From JAZDRH01 sp047470865 (GTDB lineage: Bacteria > Pseudomonadota > Gammaproteobacteria > Pseudomonadales > Pseudomonadaceae): a stretch of 64,000 nt of DNA. The position numbers and the translations under genes are program-made. The stretch lies in contig NZ_JAZDRH010000007.1 in the NCBI RefSeq assembly GCF_047470865.1, positions 1 through 64,000 on the forward strand. The letters run 5' to 3'. The notes below the pieces were generated by a model. It worked only from the letters and a program-made list of their open reading frames with translations. It ran no database searches and was not told the origin of the DNA. Below are positions 37,236 through 45,599 of this stretch, one piece after another (position 1 is the stretch's first letter; every line of letters begins with the position of its first letter).

Positions 37236-38006
37236 TTAAATAAGAAAACAGCCAGAGACAATAGCTACAAGTGCAACCCCACCCAATATAGCCATCATTT
37301 TAACAGCCAGCGTATTAAGCTTAGTAACTTTACCATATTTATTCTCATATTCGTCCCCTTTTTTTAAAAGAAAATAATTATAAATACAAATAAGGGTAAA
37401 TTTAGAATTTTATTGAGTGCCTCGCTGTTTAAAAAAGACACTAAAATAGGCACTAAATACACAGCTGCACCAAGCCAACCATTCTAATTCAAGTCATACG
37501 CACGCCTTACATATAATGCTGTAAGAAATATAACAATTGGAGTCTGCCAAGTAAACAAAAGTATTTCGTTATGTATGAAAAAATAGGTTGTTAACAATAT
37601 AAGAAAAACCGGCAAGATTTACCAAGAAAAAAACGTAACCTTCCTAAACGCCCATGAAACAAAAACAAAGGAACTTTATCATACTCATGATTAGTATTCA
37701 TTTCTGAACTGGGTAACTCAGTTTTTGGAGTAGCATATGCTGAATAACTAGCGGCTGTATCCATAGGTTTTACAACACTATTTTCTATACGAACAGCTAT
37801 ACCAGCTTGAGTTAATGTTTTTACATAAGTATCAGCCTGTGTAACGGCTAGTTCTTTTTTATAACAGCACCTTCCATAGATAAAAGCTGTTCAATAGCCG
37901 TGCGCTCTTTATTAAATAAACGCATCAAGTTTTCAATAACTTATTCCTTGGTAAAATTGGCGAGAATTTCACCATCAGATATAATATTTACAGTTTTAGC
38001 ATCCAT
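37236..38006 (-). pseudogene. Broken DUF805-type membrane protein gene
   Basis: The minus strand carries pieces of one gene in several frames. It starts at 38006 (MDAKTVNIISDGEILANF), hits a stop after FTKE, and continues as VIENLMRLFNKERTAIEQLL. It then shifts frame to ELAVTQADTYVKTLTQAGI and KVPLFLFHGRLGRLRFF, and ends with GDEYENKYGKVTKLNTLAV and a hydrophobic tail. FHGRLGRLRFF and GDEYENKYG are DUF805-like. At least one in-frame stop and one or more frameshifts make it non-functional. Confidence 0.75.
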
Positions 38007-38149
38007 ACTCAGCATCCTTCTCTGATTTCAGTTTTATTCCATAGAGTGGCACAGCTATTATTCACACATTATATATTTTTAAAAGGCTGCTCCAGCTATG
38101 ACCTTTCCATCAAACAAAAAGTAAAAATGATTGTTATCTGTCAAATAAG

Positions 38150-38491
38150 CTACCAGTCACGCCCACTAATTAGCATTTCATGATCAGCTTCAATAAAACC
38201 ATAGCTATGTGCAATAAAAGTAAAATCTTGACTAATAGTTTCACGAGCCACAGTTTCAATTTCACTATCAGCTTCTTCAAAAACATCGCATAAATCATTA
38301 ATTTCTTCGGTTGAAACTTCAGTAATTAAGTAAAGCTGATCTAAATTTTGTGGTGATTTTTCTTCAATGGTTTGACAGAGCTTTAGAAGAACATCTTTAA
38401 CTAAATCGACACAATGCTTAGGAAAATATTGGTCATTATACATATCTGTTAAAAATTCATGCGCCAAAATAGCTTTATTCGTAATCGTCAT
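38150..38491 (-). CDS. DUF5713 family protein, copy 1
   Basis: A 113-residue acidic cytoplasmic protein. It matches DUF5713 by FLTDMYNDQYFPKHCVDLVK, LLKLCQTIEEKSPQNLDQLY and EADSEIETVARETISQDF. Function unknown. It is a tandem duplicate of the gene just upstream (38517), with the same length and start/end pattern (ending GRDW versus NRDW). The two are 25 nt apart and probably co-transcribed. Confidence 0.82.
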   Translation of the reverse strand: MTITNKAILAHEFLTDMYNDQYFPKHCVDLVKDVLLKLCQTIEEKSPQNLDQLYLITEVSTEEINDLCDVFEEADSEIETVARETISQDFTFIAHSYGFIEADHEMLISGRDW

Positions 38492-38516
38492 AATCCCTCA
38501 CTGGTTTTTAAGTGAA

Positions 38517-38858
38517 TTACCAATCTCTATTGCGCACTACACTTTCGATGTCTGCTTCTGTAAAACCGTAACTTTGTGCAATAAAAAGAACATCTGTTGA
38601 AATAGCATCACGGGCTACAGTTTCAATTTCGCTATCGGCGTCCTCAAACACCTCTTGTAGCTCATTAATTTCTTCGGTAGCAACATCTGTTAATTGATAA
38701 AGTTCTTCCAGTGTTTTAGGCACTTCATCTTCTATGCTTTGGCAAAGTTTAAGAAGTACTTCTTTTACTAAATCCACACAGTTATCTGGAAAATAACCAT
38801 CGTTGTACATATCTTGAAGAAAGTCGTGATCCAAAATACTTTGATTAAAAATTGCCAT
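38517..38858 (-). CDS. DUF5713 family protein, copy 2
   Basis: A 113-residue acidic cytoplasmic protein, paralogous to the downstream gene. It shows FLQDMYNDGYFPDNCVDLVK, LLKLCQSIEDEVPKTLEELY and DADSEIETVARDAIS. The two proteins share well over half their residues by eye, so the duplication is moderately old and both copies seem maintained. A SD-like GGAGAT precedes the ATG. No function known. Confidence 0.82.
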   Translation of the reverse strand: MAIFNQSILDHDFLQDMYNDGYFPDNCVDLVKEVLLKLCQSIEDEVPKTLEELYQLTDVATEEINELQEVFEDADSEIETVARDAISTDVLFIAQSYGFTEADIESVVRNRDW

Positions 38859-38954
38859 TATTTATCTCCATAAAAGTTCTAGCATTATACCCTATTCTTT
38901 TGCAGCAAGTATTTAGAACTTGTATTTATACGAAGTTATTACTGTACAAGTACG

Positions 38955-39470
38955 CTATAAAGATGTAGCTGCCCGTGCCGCCTGGTCGTAAAGCCCAGAA
39001 AAGGTGCGTAATAAGCTTGCCGTATGACGAAGCATTTCTGGGTCTGCTTGCATGTTCTTAAATGACTCAATTAGACATTGCTTACGTATTTCTGCGTATT
39101 TTTTACAGAGCTCTTTGCCTTTTTCCGTGGTGTTATAGAACATTTCTTTGCCCTGCTTAGTACCTTCTACTAACTCAAGCTTTAAAAGCTTTTTAAGGGC
39201 ATAGGTGACTGTGTGGGCATCTTCAATATTCAGTAATAGGCAAATATCACCCTGACGTTTGGCGCGGTTTCGGCTAGTAATGTTATGTAGAACTTGAATG
39301 TCTATGCTTTTTAGTTCCATTTCACCAGCGGCATTCATACAACGTTCCATCCAGCGATGAAATGCATTTGTAGCTATGACTAAACCAAATTCTAACTCAG
39401 ACAATTCCTGTGCCTGTTCTGCGAGGTGGGCGGAGGAGACAATGTGCTTTTCTAATATTGTTTGGTTCAT
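38955..39470 (-). CDS. MarR-type winged-helix regulator
   Basis: A 171-residue DNA-binding protein. The winged-helix region is visible as LKSIDIQVLHNITSRNRAKR, QGDICLLLNIEDAHTVTYAL, KKLLKLELVEGTKQGKEMFY and NTTEKGKELCKKY. It is divergent from pxpA, with a 157-nt intergenic region, so it probably controls the 5-oxoproline operon. Related winged-helix genes next to LamB/YcsF clusters occur in other pseudomonads. The ligand is unknown; an oxoproline-linked signal is a guess from context. Confidence 0.85.
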   Translation of the reverse strand: MNQTILEKHIVSSAHLAEQAQELSELEFGLVIATNAFHRWMERCMNAAGEMELKSIDIQVLHNITSRNRAKRQGDICLLLNIEDAHTVTYALKKLLKLELVEGTKQGKEMFYNTTEKGKELCKKYAEIRKQCLIESFKNMQADPEMLRHTASLLRTFSGLYDQAARAATSL

Positions 39471-39627
39471 GTTCGGCTCATCTTCACATATTTTGTAACC
39501 AATCTTAGCACAAGGACTGACACGGATAAGCCTTACACGTTAGTCGCATTTCAACAACAATTTACTGACGTTTTATAAATATTAAGTTAAATTCACCAAA
39601 TATTTGTATTTATATGGACTAGTTCAC

Positions 39628-40368
39628 ATGAATGACTTGCTTTTAAATTGTGATATTGGAGAAAGCTTTGGCGCATGGAAGATGGGACTGGATGCAGAAG
39701 TCATGCCGCACATTGACTGCGCCAACATTGCTTGCGGGTTTCATGCTTCTGATCCATTGACTATGCACACTACTGTCGCCTTAGCCATTGCCAACAAGGT
39801 ACGCATTGGTGCTCATCCTGGATATCCTGATTTGGTAGGTTTTGGGCGTCGTTCTATGACCTGTTCTAACGCCGAAGTAAATGCTTTCATGCTTTACCAA
39901 ATAGGTGCACTAGAGGGCATTTGCCGTGCACAAGGTACACAAATTACCTATGTAAAGCCTCATGGCGGCTTATATAACGATATGATGCGCCAACCAGAAC
40001 TACTAAAAACCATTATGCAGGCGGTGAAAAGCTATAACAGCGAGCTGCCATTAATGCTGATGTCAATGAAAGACAATCAGCTTGCTAAAGAGCTAGCTGA
40101 CCAAGTTGGCATAAAACTACTATTTGAAGTGTTTGCCGACCGCGCCTATGATGCTGAAGGGCGCCTAGTGGCACGCTCTATTCCTGGCGCAGTACATCAT
40201 GATGCGGATGTCGTATGCCAACAAGCGATTACCTTGGCTAAAGGACAAGCACTCATAGCTAATGACGGTAGTGAGCTATTTTTAGAAGCCGATACACTAT
40301 GCGTACACGGCGATAATCAAAGTTCTATTGCAGCCGTTCAACGTATCCGTGAAGCCTTAAGCGCATGA
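39628..40368 (+). CDS. pxpA: 5-oxoprolinase subunit PxpA (LamB/YcsF family)
   Basis: A 246-residue cytoplasmic subunit of the ATP-dependent 5-oxoprolinase (PxpABC), which opens 5-oxoproline to glutamate. The signature LLLNCDIGESFGAWKMG opens the protein, followed by IDCANIACGFHASDPLTM, VRIGAHPGYPDLVGFGRR and YVKPHGGLYNDMM. I use the ATG at 39628 (MNDLLLNCDIG), as the longer frame begins with TTG and adds eight atypical residues. It overlaps pxpB by 4 nt, with pxpBC and a transporter downstream. Confidence 0.94.
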   Translation: MNDLLLNCDIGESFGAWKMGLDAEVMPHIDCANIACGFHASDPLTMHTTVALAIANKVRIGAHPGYPDLVGFGRRSMTCSNAEVNAFMLYQIGALEGICRAQGTQITYVKPHGGLYNDMMRQPELLKTIMQAVKSYNSELPLMLMSMKDNQLAKELADQVGIKLLFEVFADRAYDAEGRLVARSIPGAVHHDADVVCQQAITLAKGQALIANDGSELFLEADTLCVHGDNQSSIAAVQRIREALSA

Positions 40369-41066
40369 GTTACCGTATCGAAATAGTGGCCATTGATAGC
40401 TTAATGCTACGTTTCTTTGAGCATATTGATGAACAGAATATGCCTTGGATCAGCGCAGCTACAGCGGCATTACGTCAGGTATTTGCACAAACATTAGTCG
40501 ACATAGTGCCTTCTTATACCACTGTATTGCTGCAATATGACTTGAATGTACTGAGCGATCAACAAGCTAGACAACTGATTCATCATGCTTTAGAGAACCT
40601 AGATATCAGCCAAGCCACGCAAGGTAAAACTCATGAACTTGCTACTTGGTATGACCTTAGCGTTGGCCCTGAACTAACGCTCATTGCACAACGCAGCGGC
40701 TTAACAATTTCTCAAGTGATCGAATTACACAGCCAGCGTACTTACCAAGTATTTGCGCTTGGCTTTGCTCCAGGCTTTGCATTTATGGGTCTAGTCGACC
40801 CTAAACTAGCCACGCCTCGTCTTGCTACACCACGTAAGAAAGTACCCGCTTGCAGCTTAGGCATTGCTGACCAGCAAACCGCAGTTTATCCACTTCCCTC
40901 ACCTGGTGGCTGGAATCTCATTGGCCGTATGCCTATCCCTTTATTCGATTACGAACAAGGCAGTAGCCTATTACAGCCTGGAGATAAAGTTCGCTTTATA
41001 CCTGTAGAGAAAGCTGAATTTATACGCCTAGGCGGCGATGACAGCGCGTTTGAGGTAAGTCCATGA
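40365..41066 (+). CDS. pxpB: 5-oxoprolinase subunit PxpB
   Basis: A 233-residue subunit of the 5-oxoprolinase complex (KipI/allophanate hydrolase subunit 1 family). Motifs are YTTVLLQYDLNV, TYQVFALGFAPGFAFMGLV and PACSLGIADQQTAVYPLPSP followed by GGWNLIGRMP. The protein works with PxpC as the catalytic pair, PxpA completing the activity. It overlaps both neighbours by 4 nt, so the three are translated together. Confidence 0.94.
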   Translation: MSYRIEIVAIDSLMLRFFEHIDEQNMPWISAATAALRQVFAQTLVDIVPSYTTVLLQYDLNVLSDQQARQLIHHALENLDISQATQGKTHELATWYDLSVGPELTLIAQRSGLTISQVIELHSQRTYQVFALGFAPGFAFMGLVDPKLATPRLATPRKKVPACSLGIADQQTAVYPLPSPGGWNLIGRMPIPLFDYEQGSSLLQPGDKVRFIPVEKAEFIRLGGDDSAFEVSP

Positions 41067-41980
41067 AAAAACTAACTGTTTTACGCAAAGGTTCGTTAGC
41101 CAGCATTCAAGATTTTGGTCGCTTTCAGGTACGCCATCTGGGTGTTACCCAAGGTGGTGCTATGGATTGGATTGCCATGTATTGGGCAAACTTTCTATTG
41201 GGTAACGCGCTAAATGCGCCTGTCATTGAAGTGATGTTTGGTGGTTTACGTTTACGTGCAGAAGATGATGTATGTCTAGCACTGTGCGGTGCTGATCTCA
41301 ACGCACAGATAGATGATGTTGCCATTACACCTTGGCAAAGCATTTTCCTTAAGAAAGGACAAGTGCTAAGTTTCAGTCAGCCTAAACATGGATTGCGCGC
41401 TTATATTGCAGTACCTAACGGCTTTATTGCTCCTCGTTTAATGGGTAGCGCTGCCACTGTAACCCGTGAACAAATTGGCGGACTACATAATGATGGTAGC
41501 GCACTACAAGATGAAGACTGTTTGCAATGGCAAGGCCATAACCCTACGCCCAAACAACTCAACAACCTAGATATTCCCAATTACCAAAGCACAGAGCCTT
41601 TTGACGTTATTTTAGGTGCGCAAGTTGAGCTATTTTCTGGTGCGAGTTTATTCGCTGCTTTTAATCAGGAATGGCAAGTAGATACTCGAGCTGACCGTAT
41701 GGGAGTACGTTTACAAGGGCCTAAACTTAGCTGTGCAACCAGTAACATGATATCTGAGGGCGTTCCTTTAGGGGGTATTCAGGTTCCTAGTGATGGACAA
41801 CCTATTATTTTAATGAATGACCGCCAAACTATTGGCGGGTACCCACGATTAGGCGCATTAACACCTATTGCTTTAACACGTTTAGCGCAATTAATGCCAG
41901 GTGCCAAATTAAAACTAAAAGTCACCACCTTAGAACAAGCACAGCGCCAACAACGCAGACTGCTAAAACAGTGGCAATGA
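41063..41980 (+). CDS. pxpC: 5-oxoprolinase subunit PxpC
   Basis: A 305-residue subunit of the biotin-independent 5-oxoprolinase (KipA/allophanate hydrolase subunit 2 family). Recognised by VLRKGSLASIQDFGRFQVRH, GVTQGGAMDWIAMYWANFLL, and ISEGVPLGGIQVPSDGQP followed by MNDRQTIGGYPRLG. Length is typical. The gene overlaps pxpB by 4 nt and is followed 32 nt later by an NRAMP-like transporter with its own SD. Confidence 0.94.
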   Translation: MKKLTVLRKGSLASIQDFGRFQVRHLGVTQGGAMDWIAMYWANFLLGNALNAPVIEVMFGGLRLRAEDDVCLALCGADLNAQIDDVAITPWQSIFLKKGQVLSFSQPKHGLRAYIAVPNGFIAPRLMGSAATVTREQIGGLHNDGSALQDEDCLQWQGHNPTPKQLNNLDIPNYQSTEPFDVILGAQVELFSGASLFAAFNQEWQVDTRADRMGVRLQGPKLSCATSNMISEGVPLGGIQVPSDGQPIILMNDRQTIGGYPRLGALTPIALTRLAQLMPGAKLKLKVTTLEQAQRQQRRLLKQWQ

Positions 41981-42012
41981 CCAATTTCTTATAATTTTTA
42001 GGGGTATAACCA

Positions 42013-43233
42013 ATGTCTGAACCTAACGTTTCGACAGCTTCTCGTGCCAAGCTTTCGGTGATGCTGGGTGCTATCTTTATGATGGCAACCTCCTCTATTG
42101 GCCCAGCTTTTTTAACCCAAACCTCCAAGTTCACTCAAGAGTTTGCAGCGGCCTTTGCTTTTGCCATTGTAATTTCTATTTTGATTGATATTTTTGCACA
42201 AATGAATATTTGGCGAGTTATCAGTGTATCTGGAATGCGCGCTCAAGATATTGCTAACCGCGTTTTCCCTGGCGCTGGAGTACTTCTATCAAGCATTATT
42301 GTTTTAGGTGGGCTTGCCTTTAATATTGGTAATGTGGGTGGCGCTGGCCTTGCCTTGCAAGTTATTTTTGGTATTCCTGTAGCTCTAGGCGCTATCATTG
42401 CAGGCGTATTAGTCATCATTCTATTTATGCTGCGCAATGCCATGAGTGTTATGGATTTTGTCGTGCAAGTACTAGGCGTACTCATGCTCGTCTTAATTGG
42501 CTATGTCATGATTGAATCCAACCCACCCTATAAAGAAGCCTTAGTGCAATCTATTGCGCCTGATGATCCTGGCATCTTAATCTTCGCCATTATTACTTTA
42601 GTTGGCGGTACGGTAGGTGGCTATATTCCTTTCTCTGGTGGGCATCGCTTAGTAGAAGCAGGCATTACAGGCATTGAGAACGTCAAACGGGTATCACGTG
42701 CTTCTATCACTGGTATTGCTACCATTGGTGTGGTTCGTATTTGTTTATTCTTAGCGACCTTAGGTGTTGTGTCACAAGGTTTTGTATTAGATACCGACAA
42801 TCCCGCTGCTTCTGTATTTCAACATGCTCTCGGTTTTTGGGGATACAAAGCCTTTGGTGTAGTTCTGCTGGCAGCCGCTGTATCTTCTATTATTGGCTGT
42901 GCCTATACCAGTGTGAGCTTTATCCAGTCTTGGCATTCATGGATTAAACATAACCACAAATACCTAGTAATTGCTTTTATTTGTATCTCAACACTCGTTT
43001 TTGCATTAGTTGGACGTCCTGTAAAAGTACTGATTATTGCAGGCACCATTAATGCCATTGTTTTACCTGTTGGCTTACTTTGCATATTGCTTGCAGCGCA
43101 CAATAAGAAAATTGTAGGCGATCAATATAAGCATCCCCTCTGGCTAGATATTACTGGCTACCTAACAGTGGCAGTGTCCTTTGTTGGCTTTTACTTTGCC
43201 CTAGAACCTATGATAAATCTATGGCATAGCTAA
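42013..43233 (+). CDS. NRAMP-like transporter (YcsG type) of the 5-oxoprolinase operon
   Basis: A 406-residue inner-membrane protein with about 11 transmembrane segments, related to the NRAMP superfamily. The typical TM1 metal motif Asp-Pro-Gly-Asn is absent: the equivalent position reads ATSSIGPAFLTQ. I also do not see the TM6 Met-Pro-His motif; GGYIPFSGGHRLVEAG lies in that area. B. subtilis YcsG, next to ycsF (pxpA), is of the same type. A role in uptake of 5-oxoproline or a related acid is an inference from the operon position. A bidirectional terminator follows. Confidence 0.85.
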   Translation: MSEPNVSTASRAKLSVMLGAIFMMATSSIGPAFLTQTSKFTQEFAAAFAFAIVISILIDIFAQMNIWRVISVSGMRAQDIANRVFPGAGVLLSSIIVLGGLAFNIGNVGGAGLALQVIFGIPVALGAIIAGVLVIILFMLRNAMSVMDFVVQVLGVLMLVLIGYVMIESNPPYKEALVQSIAPDDPGILIFAIITLVGGTVGGYIPFSGGHRLVEAGITGIENVKRVSRASITGIATIGVVRICLFLATLGVVSQGFVLDTDNPAASVFQHALGFWGYKAFGVVLLAAAVSSIIGCAYTSVSFIQSWHSWIKHNHKYLVIAFICISTLVFALVGRPVKVLIIAGTINAIVLPVGLLCILLAAHNKKIVGDQYKHPLWLDITGYLTVAVSFVGFYFALEPMINLWHS

Positions 43234-43252
43234 TTAAAGCTACAGTGTGAAC

Positions 43253-43280
43253 AAAAATGCCCACTTACGTGGGCATTTTT
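43253..43280. terminator. Bidirectional terminator between the pxp operon and ridA
   Basis: AAAAATGCCCAC, a 4-nt loop and GTGGGCATTTTT form a perfect 12-bp stem with A- and T-runs, between convergent genes. Confidence 0.9.
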
Positions 43281-43300
43281 ATCTTAGTTAATTATCTGTC

Positions 43301-43672
43301 TTAACCTAGATAAGCTTGTACTTCCACTTCCACGTCAACGTCATAAGCCAATGTTGAATTAGCCACTGTTGAGCGCACAGGTAAATTACCTTCCACATAG
43401 CCTGCATAGACTTCATTAAAACCAGCAAAATGCTTCATATCACTTAACCATACGGTTGCTTTCACAACATCGGCTAAACTCGCACCATGCAATGCTAGGG
43501 TTTCTTGAATGCGCTGCATCACAGCCTCGGTTTGCTGTTGAATACTGCCTTTAACCACATTACCTTGTGCATCTACAGGTACTTGGCCTGATAAAAACAA
43601 AAAGCCCCCTGCTTTTACTGCACGCGAAAAAGGTAGTGGTAATGGGCTCGCAAAGCGTTCAATTTTACTCAT
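43301..43672 (-). CDS. RidA family reactive intermediate/imine deaminase
   Basis: A 123-residue trimeric enzyme of the YjgF/YER057c/UK114 family. Visible are GGFLFLSGQVPVDAQGNVVK, the conserved Arg in NLPVRSTVANSTLA, and the C-terminal YDVDVEVEVQAYLG. RidA hydrolyses enamine/imine intermediates to keto-acids. I use the ATG at 43672 with AGAGAGGA upstream. Its SD overlaps the end of the DauA-like gene, so the two are co-transcribed. That fits: DauA produces an imine from a D-amino acid, which RidA could hydrolyse. Confidence 0.92.
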   Translation of the reverse strand: MSKIERFASPLPLPFSRAVKAGGFLFLSGQVPVDAQGNVVKGSIQQQTEAVMQRIQETLALHGASLADVVKATVWLSDMKHFAGFNEVYAGYVEGNLPVRSTVANSTLAYDVDVEVEVQAYLG

Positions 43673-43689
43673 AAGGTAATCCTCTCTCA

Positions 43690-44820
43690 TTATTTACGTA
43701 AGCGTTTTACGTTAAGTAAATCAGGCTCTACGCCCTCTTTCAGCAACACATCCGCTAAAGGTTGGTTAAGCAGCAAATTAGAGGCCATTAATGACACACC
43801 TGCCGCTGATTGAATCCCATAGCCGCCTTGGGCAGCTAGCCAGAAAAAGCTAGGTACTTGATCATCAAAGCCCACAACTAAGTCGCCATCAGCAACAAAA
43901 GAGCGCAAACCTGCCCAAACATGATTAGGACGACGAATTTGTAAGCTGGACATAGTTTCTATTGCATAGATGCCCATAGCGACATCAAGCTCTTCTGGTT
44001 GTACATCTTGTGCTGGCACTGGGTCAGCATTAGCCGGAGAACCTAACATTTGCCCAGCATCTGGTTTAAAGTAAAAATCATCCGCCAAACCTGCAACCAT
44101 TGGCCAATGCATAAAATCTGTACCCTCAGCTTCTGGCATAGAGAAGGTAAAGGCTGTACGACGCTTTGGTTGTAAGCCAATGGGCTGTATGCCACTACGC
44201 TGGGCAACATGATCTGCCCAAGCCCCTGCTGCATTCACTAAATATTTTGCTTTAAGTGACTGGCCATTGGCTAACTGAATTGTCCACACAGCCTCAGCAA
44301 AAGTAGCTTTTTCAAGTTCTGCGTTACAAATTAAGGTGCCACCTTTTTGCTTTAACCCTCGTAAAAAACCTTGGTGAATATTATGTACTTCAAGGTCTTT
44401 AGAATCGGCTTCAAGTAATACACCTGAAATTTCTTCAGCCTTTAAGCAAGGTACCAATTCACAAGCTCGTGCTACTGATATTTCCTCTAAACCCTGTACA
44501 TGGCGATTTTTTTCAATCAAATCTGCTTGATCAGCTTTAGCCACATATAAACAAGGGCGTGGCGTCATTAAAGGCGCCTCACCAAACACAGCAGGTGGAT
44601 GACTATAAAAATCACGCCCTGCTCGGGTTAGGGCGCGAATTTGTGGCGTGCCATAGGCTTCCATAAACATTGCTGCTGAACGTCCTGTAGAGTGATAGCC
44701 TGGCTGTTCCTCACGCTCCAGCACAGTAACACTGGCATACTCAGCTAGATGATAGGCAACCGAAGCACCTGCAATACCACCACCGACTACAACATAGTCG
44801 ACTACTACATTATCTACCAT
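43690..44820 (-). CDS. FAD-dependent D-arginine dehydrogenase-like protein (DauA-like), copy 1
   Basis: A 376-residue FAD-dependent oxidoreductase of the DAO family. The Rossmann FAD motif is VVVGGGIAGASVAYHLAE. It continues with LEREEQPGYHSTGRSAAMFM, AYGTPQIRALTRAG, QPKRRTAFTF, DAGQMLGSPANADPVPAQDV and WAGLRSFVADGDLVVGFDD, closely following P. aeruginosa DauA, which turns D-arginine and other D-amino acids to imino acids. A SD (GGAG) precedes the ATG. It is coupled to ridA. A paralogue is at 47714. Exact substrate unknown. Confidence 0.87.
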   Translation of the reverse strand: MVDNVVVDYVVVGGGIAGASVAYHLAEYASVTVLEREEQPGYHSTGRSAAMFMEAYGTPQIRALTRAGRDFYSHPPAVFGEAPLMTPRPCLYVAKADQADLIEKNRHVQGLEEISVARACELVPCLKAEEISGVLLEADSKDLEVHNIHQGFLRGLKQKGGTLICNAELEKATFAEAVWTIQLANGQSLKAKYLVNAAGAWADHVAQRSGIQPIGLQPKRRTAFTFSMPEAEGTDFMHWPMVAGLADDFYFKPDAGQMLGSPANADPVPAQDVQPEELDVAMGIYAIETMSSLQIRRPNHVWAGLRSFVADGDLVVGFDDQVPSFFWLAAQGGYGIQSAAGVSLMASNLLLNQPLADVLLKEGVEPDLLNVKRLRK

Positions 44821-45143
44821 TTCAGCTCCTCAGCTTATGTTATGTTGGCCTCTAATAGACTGCTTTAGGTTGCAAAGCAAGGCTTTAAAATCAACCCATA
44901 AATACTAAGCAGAGAGGTCAATTAATGCTAGCTAATTCATTATTTTTTATCATTTAGATAACACCTTGGTTCGCAATATTGACTCAAGAGTCAAGTTTAG
45001 CTATTGATATGAGTACGAGGTTTAAGTAACCCAAAGCTTTAGAGTAACACTGAAAAACTAAAATAGAGGCGCTGTCACATATAACCGTATTATTTGCAAT
45101 GCTATGCCCACAAGCTCAGCAACTGAAATAAGGTAGGACTCAT
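44821..45143. other. Divergent intergenic region with palindrome
   Basis: About 320 nt between the DauA-like gene and the LemA operon, so it should hold promoters for both. It contains the 16-bp perfect palindrome TTGACTCAAGAGTCAA at 44978-44993, a possible operator. No other feature is recognised. Confidence 0.5.
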
Positions 45144-45587
45144 ATGTTTAAGACTCATGGTGGTGACAATAAAGGCAAAGTATTTTCTTGTTTACTGGAA
45201 AATGACAACCTAATCCTCAAACGTGTTGATGAACAACAAATAGCTAAAACCCTTACTTTCGGTGTTCGTGAAGTCATGGAAATACTCTCATGGCTTCATG
45301 GCAAATTTGGTAGTGACTGGTTTGCTTTAGGCTCAAAAGTAGACGAACTTGATACGGATGATGGTAAAAGTGGCTTGGCTATCGCCATTTTACAAGTTTA
45401 TCCAGGCGACAAACTACATGCTGCTGGAGCCCTTTACTTAGGGGTTATTCTAGAAAAGGCTGGGATTGTTGAATGGAATCAAAAAAATCGTGGCATACAA
45501 TGGCGAATAGTCAAAGAAATCCATAAGCCAAATGAGTTAAAATCACTTATACAAGCACTTATTAATGGGAATCTCTCCCGCCACTAA
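45144..45587 (+). CDS. Hypothetical protein, first gene of the LemA/M48 operon
   Basis: A 147-residue soluble protein with no signal or membrane segment. It starts MFKTHGGDNKGKVF and contains FGVREVMEILSWLHGKFG and LAIAILQVYPGDKLHAAGAL. I do not recognise a family. A SD (AGGTAGGA) precedes the ATG. Its stop is 12 nt before the lemA start, so it is the first gene of a three-gene operon with LemA and an M48 protease. Confidence 0.7.
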   Translation: MFKTHGGDNKGKVFSCLLENDNLILKRVDEQQIAKTLTFGVREVMEILSWLHGKFGSDWFALGSKVDELDTDDGKSGLAIAILQVYPGDKLHAAGALYLGVILEKAGIVEWNQKNRGIQWRIVKEIHKPNELKSLIQALINGNLSRH

Positions 45588-45599
45588 AGGATGTTATTT

